A DNA stretch of 64,000 nucleotides from Raphanus sativus. Lineage: Eukaryota > Streptophyta > Magnoliopsida > Brassicales > Brassicaceae. The notes beneath the pieces were generated by a model, which was given only the letters and a program-made list of their open reading frames with translations, searched no databases and was not told the DNA's origin. Below are positions 54,730 to 64,000 of the stretch, piece by piece. The first letter of the stretch is position 1; each line of letters opens with the position of its first letter. The stretch covers positions 23,600,293 through 23,664,292 of the forward strand of contig NC_079514.1 in assembly GCF_000801105.2 (NCBI RefSeq), in the 5' to 3' direction. The position numbers and the translations under genes are program-made.

Positions 54730-57700
54730 TAGGCCTGGGCATTTTACCCGGACCCGACGACCCGACCCGAAACCGACCCGAAAAACCCCGGTCCGGGTAG
54801 GAACCGATCCGCTAAAATTACCCTATTGGGTCTTACATCTCAGGACCCGCGGGTCATCTACCCGACCCGAAAATTACCCTATACCCGATAGGGTAAAAAT
54901 AGACCCGAAATTAATTACCTTACACTATACCTTTAGCCGTTTAGCGGTTTCACTTCCCTGATGCACCATTACACCTCCAAAATCGATTCCACTCCCCCTT
55001 AATCAATTCTGCAATTGAATCGAAGAGTTTGTCTTTGTCGATTTATAACTCTAAATCCGCAATCAAACAATATCAAACTGGAATCTAATAATCAGAATCA
55101 AGCTCTTCTTCATCGAAATCTCCTAACCCTAGCCACTTCTTCATCAGTGACAGCTTTGTCTACAAATCAAACTAGGGTAAGACTCGAACTTGTTTATGTT
55201 TTTGCCTTTTTGGTTTAATTCGATTTTGTTTCTTGATTCTTGTTTATGGTTTTGTTTTAATCCGAGTTTGATTTTAATTCTTCACTTCTTGTCTTTCTCT
55301 GTTCTTTCTTTGAAGTTTAATGTTGTCTTCTTGTCTATATTTTGCACTTGCAGATGGCGTCTTGTGATGATGGTTCAGAGTCCGACAGAGATAAATCAGC
55401 CGATGAAGAAGTTCAGACTCCAGTCTCTCGTAAGAAAGCAAAACGTAAGAAAACAGAAGGCGCCAGTGGAGGTACAAGATCAGAAAAGAAGAGGACGTCA
55501 GAGGTATGGGATCACTTCACTAGAAAGAAAGAAGATAATGATAGAGCCATCTGCAACTACTGTGGGAAAGAGATGGCATGCGCAACAAAATCAGGAACAA
55601 CAAGCTTGAAGAAGCATGTGAATCTTGCGTGCAAGTCTTACCAAGCATGGCTGGCTGTCAACAAAGACAATACTCAAGGTGCTTTAGATGTCGAGAATGG
55701 CAACATGAGAGTGTGCAAAGTATCTGAATCAGTCTTCAGAGAGGCGACAAATGAGATGATGGTTGTGGGAGAGTTGGCTTTATCTTGGGTAGAGAGTGTT
55801 GCTTGGAGGAATTTCTGCAACAAGACTAAGCTTTACGTGCCTCATTCTAGAAGAACAGCAACCCGAGATATTGTTGAGGGCTTTGTGAAAAAGAGAGAGG
55901 AGATGAAGAAGTTTCTTAACGAGAACAAGCAACGGCTTTCACTGACGACTGACATCTGGCTTGCTCCTCATACCGGTTCCAGTTATATGGTGATTACGGC
56001 ACATTTTATAGACAGCTCGTGGCAATTGAGGAAGCTCATCATTGGATTCAAGGTACTTCTTGACTATATCTAAGGTACTTCTTGATTGCTTAGAGGAATG
56101 GAATATCAAAAGATAGTATGGAGTAACCGTAGATAATGCGACAGCTAATGGTTCAGCATTGAGAAAGTTTAGGGAAGCTTTTATTGAGAAGAATGGGGAT
56201 GATGCACTGGTTTTAGATGGGAAGTTTCTGCATTTTAGGTGTGCTACTCACATTCTCAATCTGATAGTTAAGGAAGGTTTGTTGGAGATAGAGAGCAGTG
56301 TCAACGCCATTCGTAATGCCATTTATTATGTGAGGTCTTCAACTCAGAGGCAGAATTCTTTTGAGCGACATGTAGAGTCAGGAAGACTTCAGAGAGGAAG
56401 CTTACCTTTTGATGTGAGAACAAGGTGGAATGCGACTTATTTGATGCTAGAGCAAGCACTAAAGTTCAAGGTTACTTTTGAGAAGATGGAAGCTGAGGAC
56501 AAGCCCTACAACGACTACTTCAGTGAGACTGTGGATGGGAAAAAACGAGTTGGACCACCAAGCAAAGATGATTGGGAATCAGTTGAAAGGTTAGTCCAGT
56601 TCTTGATTATTTTCTACAAAGCTACTTTGATACTGTCTGCATCAAACTCTGATACTGCCCACAAGTTGTATCATGCTATAGTCACAGTAACGAGAAACAT
56701 TAGTGGTTTGAGCACTGCTCCTGGTCCAGATGAGACTCTACGGTCTAAGGCAGCAAACATGTTAGGGAAGCTAGGCAAGTATTGGAATCCATTTGGGACA
56801 AATCCTGAGAAGATGAACAAGCTTGTCATTGTCGCTGGTGTTCTTGACCCAACCAAGAAGATGAAGGTTACCACAAAGCTATTTGAGAAGTTGTATGGAG
56901 AAGGCTCGGTTGAGGTTACTCATTTGAAAGATGAAATCGAAGACATTTTGGGGAGTTTGTTTGATAAGTACAATGAAGGCAGTGGCACTGCTGGTGGTTC
57001 GGGTTCAACGTTGAATAGTCAGTCTCAAGTACAAGGACCATCTTCTCAATCTGAGTCTCAGTCTCAGTCACAAGATCAGTTAGGAGGTGAAGTATCTCAG
57101 AGTACAATACTTGGTAATGGGCTTGTCTATGAGAGCATGAACGACATCTATAAAGAGCTCATGCAAGAAACAGGATTTCAGGAAAAAACCAGTGAGTTGG
57201 ATACTTATTTGAAAGAGAATGTGGAGATTCCAAACCTTATTGGTGGTTCAGAGTATGATGTACTCTCTTACTGGAGGGTTAACAGTGGAAAGTATCCGGT
57301 TCTATCACGGTTAGCTAGAGATGTACTTGCATCACAAGTGAGTTCTGTTGCATCAGAGTCTGCCTTCAGCACCAGTGGCCGAGTTTTAGACCCAAGAGAA
57401 GCTGCTTGACACACTATATGATAGAAGTGTTGATGTGCATGAGCAGTGTCTCAAATGTGAGATTAGAATCAAAGATAAAGGAATCGCAGGACAAGAGAAA
57501 ATGCTTAAGCTGGTAGAAGAGGAAGATGCTCTTATGAGAGGTATACTTTCTGGTTTTTAATCTCTTTAATCTCTGTCATTGTCATTATATTTTTTTTTTC
57601 AGTTTGGTTCATACTCTTAATGATCTTCTTCACTTTTTTTGTTTTTTTTTCAGAATTTGAACCTGCCTTTCAAGTTTGAATGTTAGTGATGCGGCTGTTG

Positions 57701-58278
57701 GAGACTTAGTATCAGTTTGTTGTTGTTGTGTTTGCCTTTTGTATTGCATTTGCACTTGATCAGTTTAAAACGTTTATGTTATTTATGACTTATGAGTCTT
57801 TATGTTCTGAATTCTGAAACAGTTTATGTGCCAGACTAGTAGTAATGTTATTGTTCTTATTAAGCATTGCAGGTTGCTATTTGCTAAGCACTAATCACTG
57901 CAGGTTTTTAACTAGTAGCTTTGGAATAATGTTCGGGTAAACAGGGTAATTTTCGGGTAAACAGGGTAATTTATACCCGTTTTTTGTTATTTCTACCCGA
58001 AAACAGATAAAATCCGACCCGAAAACCTCTAAACAGACCCGAAAACCTTAAAAAAACCCGAAAACCCGAAAACCGACCCGAATTCTATTAAAACCGAAAA
58101 AGTCGGGTATTACCGGTTCTTACAATCTCAAACCGACCCGACCCGGACCCGGCTAAAACCGACCCGGAACCGGAAAATTCAAATTACCCTATCGGGTCAT
58201 ATACTCTTCAACCCGACAGACCCGAACCCGGAAGGACCCGACCCGAACCCGACCCGCGGACCCGAATGCCCAGGCCTA
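54730..58278 (+). mobile_element. Nearly complete hAT element, 3549 bp
   Basis: Ends are TAGGCCTGGGCATTTTACCC and, in reverse complement, TAGGCCTGGGCATTCGGGTC, each followed by 150-300 bp packed with ACCCGAC/GTCGGGT and ACCCGAAA words. It contains a BED-finger hAT transposase gene with introns. Flanks GTGTGAAC and ACAGACCT do not match, so the 8-bp duplication is lost or a flank has changed. Related ends without transposase are at 38,429-39,080 and 53,040-53,700. Confidence 0.88.
55354..57680 (+). pseudogene. hAT transposase (BED finger to hATC), broken
   Basis: The likely start is the ATG at 55,354 (MASCDDGSESDRDKSADEEV), just after a TTGCAG acceptor; an upstream in-frame ATG at 55,342 lies in the intron. 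Domains in order: Lys/Arg-rich linker, BED finger (AICNYCGKEMACATKSG...KKHV), core start RRTATRDIVEGFVKKREEMK and LTTDIWLAPHTGSSYMVITA. A break at 56,053-56,160 has lost or scrambled the link, with a stop (TAG) just before GVTVDNATANGSALRKF. The core then resumes with FRCATHILNLIVKEGL and FDVRTRWNATYLMLEQ. A Ser/Gln-rich loop is followed by the hATC dimerisation block (SEYDVLSYWRVNSGKYPVLS, SVASESAFSTSGRVLD). The last exons (57,412-57,680) are out of frame. Confidence 0.9.
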
Positions 58279-59274
58279 ACAGACCTTTCATAAAATATTA
58301 AACAAGCAACTATGGTTATAATTATCGTGATTGTTAAGTTTGAATTAGTATTGTTTATTGCATATGTTTAGACTTAATTATATACCAAACAAAATCATCG
58401 GAAGCTATAATATATAATGGATAAACTTCTGTATATTTTTTTCGAAGACAGAAGAAGGTGGCCCGGTTTGTGTATTGATGTTGGTTTGATGTGGAAATTA
58501 TTTTTTAATTGAACCGAACGAAATCGAAACAAAAATATGGTCGGTATAAGATAAATTAATGAACAATATCGAGTTGAAAGATTGTCTTACTCTTTTGTTT
58601 GTTATGTTTTCCTTATTAAAAGAAATAATTAAAGATTATTAACTTAAAACTTTTATGAGATTAAATATCAAATATATTTTTTTATACACAAATCTATAAT
58701 ATGTAATTAAGGAAAATCACTATTTAAAATGCAAAAATTTTGTCACCAAGGCAAAAATTGATAATATTTATTTGGAAATCAAGGAAACTTATAATAAATG
58801 CAATTCATAGTAGTTAATAGGAGATATAAATGAACTTAACCTAATATCAAAATCCTTATAAACTGTTTATATCACTATTACAGTTTAGTATATTGTTAAT
58901 CTTTTTTCTTTTCATCTTATGAATATAAAATAACTAATTTATTTAACAATTATTTCTAATAGTTAAATATAATAGAAAAAAATATTTAAAAATTAGAGTA
59001 GTATTTTAATAAATTTGATTGTTAATCATACAAAATTAAATTGACAAAATAATATAAAAGATAAATATAGTTTAAGTTTATTTGGTATAAAATTGAATAA
59101 ACCAAAAACCGACATTATATAAACTGAACCAAACCAAGATAAATATGGTTTTAATATAGTATCTAATTTTTGTAAACTAAAATATCAAAAAGGCAAACTG
59201 AGACCAGACCAAAATTTAATAAACCAAAACCGGCAGTACATAAACTGAACCAAATGATATCTAATTTTTATAAA
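58279..59274. other. AT-rich non-coding stretch
   Basis: No gene. Between about 59,090 and 59,270 words such as TAAACTGAACCAAA and AAACCAAAACCG occur twice, like eroded hAT subterminal sequence. Confidence 0.4.
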
Positions 59275-62088
59275 TCCCATATATATTAAAGGAAAAATAT
59301 TTCGAAAATTAGGTCCTCAAATTGTTAGTAATTAAAATAAACTTATATCCTATGTGTCACTTAATTACGATGTTAATTAATCCTAGGTGTCATGATTACA
59401 TTGAAATTGAAAAAGTGAATGTTCTAATTTGATTTTTTTTTTCTTAAATATAATCTACGGAATTACCATAAATGATATATATATATATGACAATTAATGA
59501 TTCTAATAATAAAGATTTGATAACAAATTATATATCTTCCATCATTTTTGTTTAATTTTATATTATTAACATAAATTAAACAATCAAATTAACAAAATTT
59601 AAATTTGGATTTTTCGTATATGTTATATATTGAATTTAAAAAACGACAGTAAATGATTAAAAATATTAAAATTATTAAGTTAAAATTAATGAACAATGGT
59701 TTAACATTTTTGTTATAAAAAGATATACATGATTTTAAAATCATATGAGTAAAAAATATCATTTAATAATAAAAAAATATATATAGATTAAAATATATAC
59801 CATATAATATTACACTTTTTATTAATACTTTCAATGAATTTTCGAGAACATTTATCAATTATAAACTTATTATATAAGCGCTGATCATAGAACCATATGA
59901 TTATGAAGTCTCATTTAATAAATAACTATATAAAATATACTATTCTTAGAAAAATATGTTGGTCCATCTTAACTTATATTACACTTTTTATTAAACTAAC
60001 TATCGAATTGATGAAATAATGTAAAAAAACAATCTCGCACTTTCTTTAAATAAAAGTTACGAAATTATCTAATATGATTAAAGTATATATGAAAATTAAT
60101 TATTATGAATAATAAATATTTGATAAAAAATTGTATCTTAGTTCCTTTTTTAACATGAAAATTAATTATTATGAATAATAAATATTTGATAAAAAATTGT
60201 ATCTTAGTTCCTTTTTTATTTAATTTGATGAAAATTAAACAATCACATTAACTATATAATAAAAACATTTAGATTTTTTCTTATATGTTATATTTTGAAT
60301 TTTTGAAAACGTCTATAAATTATTAGAAATTTGAAGATCCCACTTAAAATTTTGTGATCAATAGCTTAATTTGTGTTATTATAGTAAGATACAAATGATC
60401 ATAAAATTGTATTAATATGAACTTTTATTAAATAAATATTCAAATTAAATAATTTTCCTTAAATAAAAGCTACGAAATTACTTAATATGATTAACGTATA
60501 TATGAAAATTAATGATTATGAATAATAAATATTTGATAACAATTTTTGAATCTTAGTTCATTTTTATTTATTTAATATTATTAAAGATATTAAACAATCA
60601 CATTAACTATATAATAAAAACATTTAGATTTTTTCTTATATGTTATATTTTCAATTTTTGAAAACATCTATAAATTATTAGAAATTTGAAGATCCCCCTT
60701 AAAATTTTGTGATCAATAGCTTAATTTGTGTTGTTATAATAAGATACAAATGATCATAAAATTGTATTAATATGAACTTTTATTAAATAAATATTCAAAT
60801 TAAATAACATTCCTTAAATAAAAGCTACGAAATTACTTAATATGATTAACGTATATATGAAAATTAATGATTATGAATAATAAATATTTGATAACAATTT
60901 TTGAATCTTAGTTCCTTTTTTATTTATTTAATATTATTAAAGATATTAAACAATCACATTAACTATATAATAAAAAAAACATTTAGTTATTTTATTATAT
61001 GTTATATGTTCAATTTTTGAAAACTTCTATAAATTATTAGAAATTTGAAGATCCCACCGTGAAAATTTTGTGATCAGTAGCTTAATTTGTTTTGTTATAA
61101 TACGTTACAAATGATCATAAAATTGTATTAATATGAACTATTATTAAATAAATATTAAAATTAAATAACTTTCTTTAAATAAAAGCTACGAAATTACCTA
61201 ATATGATTAACATATATATGAAAATTAATGATTATGAATAATAAATATTTGATAACAATTTTTGTATCTTAGTTGCTTTTTTATTTATTTTATATTATTA
61301 AAGATATTAAACAATCACATTAATTATATAATAAAAACATTTAGATTTTTTCTTATATGTTATATTTTGAATTTTTGAAACCGTCTATAAATTATTAGAA
61401 ATTTGAAGATCCCACTTTGAAAATTTTGTGATCCGTAGCTTAATTTGTTTTGTTATAATAAGATAAAAATGATTATAAAATTGTATTAATATGATTTTTA
61501 TTAAATAAATATTCAAATTAAATAACTTTCCTTAAATAAAAGCTTCAAAATTACCTGATATGATTAACATATTTATGAAAATTAATGATTATGAATAATA
61601 AATATTTGATAACAATTTTTGTATCTTAGTTCCTTTTTATTTATTTTATATTATTAAAGATATTAAACAATCACATTAACTATATAATAAAAACATTTAG
61701 ATTTTTTTTATATGTTATATTTTGAATTTTTGAATCGTCTATAAATTATTAGAAATTTGAAGATCTCACTTTGAAAGTTTTGTGATCAATAGCTTAATTA
61801 GTTTTGTTATAATAAGATACAAATGATCATAAATTGTATAAATATGAATTTTTATTCAATAAATATTTGAATTATATATATATATATATAAATACTAACG
61901 ATTTAAAGCAACAAGACTGGATGCATCAATTTAGTCGTTGAGTTGAAACCTTTTAAACTATGTTGAAGATTAAAGTCAAAGTAATTTGATTTTAGAAATA
62001 ATAAGGTGCTGATTCTAAAGTCATTAAAATGGTTCTCAATGATGTGAAATTTAAATATTAAAAAAATTGTAGAACCAGTTTTTGGTTT
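59275..62088 (+). mobile_element. Helitron-like 5' end followed by a tandem array
   Basis: TCCCATATATATTAAAGG after A at 59,275, then TAGGTCCTCAAATTGTTAG and AGGTGTCATGATTACAT words, match the start of ATREP-type Helitrons. A long array of about 357-bp repeats follows. No 3' hairpin/CTAG was found before the LINE at 62,089, so the element may be cut off. Confidence 0.4.
59480..61870. repeat. Tandem array of about 357-bp AT-rich units
   Basis: The word ATGAAAATTAATGATTATGA recurs at about 60,503, 60,859, 61,219 and 61,576 (spacing 356, 360, 357), with an older copy near 60,150 and a diverged one near 59,490. Each unit carries ATCTTAGTTCCTTTTTTATT, then ACAATCACATTAACTATATA, then TATAAATTATTAGAAATTTG and GATCAATAGCTTAATTTGT. 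A separate 60-bp duplication occurs at 60,097-60,216. Five to six units in all. Confidence 0.85.
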
Positions 62089-64000
62089 TTTTTTTTTTGT
62101 CAGCAACTATACAGACTCATATAGACTCTGTAAACCAAACTGGTAGCTCCGCATCCATATGAACGACAAAAGACGATTGCTTCCTTGCATTGCGTGCTAA
62201 GCTGTCCGCCTTTTTATTTTGTGTTCGAGGTATATGAAGGAGCTCTGAATTGGTGAAACTTCTCTTCAAGTAGATAATGTCTTCTAAGTAACTTGCAAAG
62301 GCTGACCACTCTTCTGGTTCCGAAACCATCTTCACCAACTGAGAACAATCCGTCGCAAACGTGACTGAAAACTGTCTTAAATTCTTCATACATTCCATTG
62401 CCCATATAAGGGCCTCCATTTCTGAATGTAATGGCGAGCTAGTCGCTCTTGTATTCCTCGCACCCGTAAGTCCATCAAATCCTTCCAATGTACTATACCA
62501 TCCTTGGCCCGAGAAGTTATCATGTTCTTTCCAAGAACCATCCGTAAAGCACCATCTACCCGGTATATATGGTATTATCTCCTGTGATCGTGACCTGTTC
62601 TGATCCCCCTCCTGAGGCGGAAGAACTTGTGCCTCAGTCCAAAGTGAAGCCTCCGTCTCTGCCAATTTAAGAGTGTCAATTGGATCAATATCCAAGTTAC
62701 TAAACACTTTATTATTTCTTGCTTTCCATATATACCAAAGAATCCACACAAAATGATGATCTTCCATTGCCGGTTGAACTCTCCAAAATAAGTGATCCAT
62801 GTTTGTAAACAGTGCTTGGGTCGGGAAGATTGCCGAGTTAGTTGGAATTTTCGACAACGCCCATATCTGAACTGCCGGTGGACACTCGAAGAAGACATGA
62901 TTTATCGATTCTTCGGGTGCCCCACACATGTCACAGAGGATATCTCCCTTCATCCCTCGTGCCTTTAGATTCTTTTTAACCGCTATACATCCTGAAACTA
63001 ATTGCCATAGGAAGTGTTTCATCTTTGGTGGGCACTTTATTTTCCAGCAGAATGCCTTTAAGGAACAGATCGAGGGACCATAGACTGGTAGTGTTCGATC
63101 TCCGTCCGGATAAACTCGCTCTACCTGATAACCAGATTTAACCGTATACTTTCCATTTGTCGTAAAATGCCAACCATCCCTATCATCCAACCTTGATCTG
63201 CCCAATGGCAAACTCTCAATAATTTTTGCATCAAGTGGATCCACAAGTGTCCTTATAGCCTGAATATTCCAGGTTCTCGAAGTTGCATCAATAAGAGCAT
63301 CCACCGTGAGATCTGGAAAAAGAGTATGATTATTTTTATTTGCTGGTCTCGGGCGAGTGTATGGAAGCCAGGGATCGTTCCATACCGAAATAGAAGATCC
63401 TGTCCCCACCCTTTTGATTAGTCCTTTGCTAACCAGAGATCTAGCAGAGACAATACTACGCCATCCGTAAGACTCCGAGTACGATCTAATTGGTTCAAGG
63501 GGCGATGCATTCCTAAAGTACCGTCCCTTGAAAACTCGAGAGAATAAAGAATTTGGTTTCTCTATTAACCTCCATAATTGTTTCCCCAACATAGTCGTGT
63601 TAAAATCCATTAGGTCCTTAAAACCCAGGCCACCATCCTCTTTAGGACTACACACTTTGTCCCATGATTGCCAGTGTAATCCCTTCGTATTACCCGAGGG
63701 GCTCCACCAAAATCGAGCAACTGCACTTGTAAGCTTCTTTATAATTGTTTTCGGGATACGAAAACAGGACATCACGTGATTTGGTAAAGCCGTCGCCACC
63801 GATTTTATAATAACCTCTTTTCCCCCCCTTTGAGAAAAATTTAAACGTCCATCCATTTACCATGTTATTTAAACACTCCTGGAGAAAACCAAACACCTGT
63901 GTTTTTGGTCCTCCCAGATTTTCTGGAATTCCTAAATATGATCCCATGCCACCGTGATTGTGAATCCCTAGGACATCCCGAAGCTCCTGCTTGATAGAAT
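62089..64000 (-). mobile_element. LINE (L1-type), 3' part, continuing past the window
   Basis: On the minus strand the ORF2 C-terminus is followed by a short 3' UTR and a poly(A) run (T run at 62,088-62,098). The 5' side runs off the window, so the full length and the target duplication are unknown. Confidence 0.88.
62117..64000 (-). pseudogene. LINE ORF2 C-terminus: end of RT, zf-RVT and RNase H
   Basis: The frame from 63,856 to 62,117 encodes the post-RT region (KEVIIKSVATALPNHVMSCF, RFWWSPSGNTKGLHWQSWDK, VCSPKEDGGLGFKDLMDFN), a zf-RVT domain (KCPPKMKHFLWQLVSGCIAV, CDMCGAPEESINHVFFECP) and an RNase H domain (WCFTDGSWKEHDNFSGQGW, LHSEMEALIWAMECM, FATDCSQLVKMV, KKADSLARNARK). Upstream of 63,856 the reading moves to another frame (MGSYLGIPENLGGPKTQVFG), because of one extra base in a run of seven G (minus strand, about 63,825-63,831). 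Apart from that shift the frame is clean, so this LINE copy may be young. Confidence 0.92.

Overview
The window is plant nuclear DNA, almost certainly from a Brassicaceae genome (Brassica, Raphanus or a close relative). The evidence is AT-rich sequence; Helitrons of the Brassicaceae type (5' TC with ATTAAA-rich start, 3' hairpin plus CTAG, A|T targets); TTTAGGG telomere-like heptamers; and an interrupted gene for the mu subunit of the AP-1 clathrin adaptor with plant exon structure. Nearly everything else is transposon, much of it nested, so this looks like a gene-poor, heterochromatin-like stretch. No gene in the window is intact.

Layout. 1-116: 3' end of a Helitron. About 760-10,920: a decayed Mutator-like (MULE) region of the type that carries ULP-like genes. 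It holds a MULE transposase with a SWIM finger, a ULP-like gene start, an F-box-like fragment, a ULP1 protease remnant whose catalytic Cys position reads Tyr, and dozens of copies of a GGCTGAGTTA motif. 10,921-18,546: an Athila-like Ty3/gypsy element on the minus strand. Its 3' LTR and polypurine tract are clear; it has gag and protease, then a long Ser-Ile-Asp-rich region, but no RT, RNase H or integrase. 18,547-25,003: a Tat-like Ty3/gypsy remnant on the plus strand (LTR, primer site, gag, zinc knuckle, protease, then antisense ORFs), also without RT or integrase.

25,813-31,079: a structurally complete chromodomain-bearing (Reina-like) Ty3/gypsy element with near-identical LTRs and a perfect 5-bp target duplication. 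It sits beside or inside the end of a CACTA element (terminus at 31,518). That CACTA element cut into exon 8 of the AP-1 mu gene (31,519-33,164, minus strand).

33,479-37,776: MITEs (two Harbinger-like copies sharing one TTA, a larger Harbinger-like element, a hAT MITE), a tandem duplication, and a LINE copy with the inversion expected from twin priming. 38,271-53,771: a stack of Helitrons on both strands, holding two or three captured gene fragments, a Stowaway MITE, a hAT element with perfect 8-bp target duplication, a MULE-like foldback element, and a LINE copy with a 15-bp target duplication. 54,000-58,278: a Harbinger transposase fragment and a nearly complete hAT element with TAGGCCTGGGCA ends. 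59,275-62,088: a Helitron-like 5' end and a tandem array of about 357-bp units. 62,089-64,000: the 3' part of an L1-type LINE that runs off the window.

All coordinates come from reading the sequence by eye. Family names rest on motif recognition, not on database searches.
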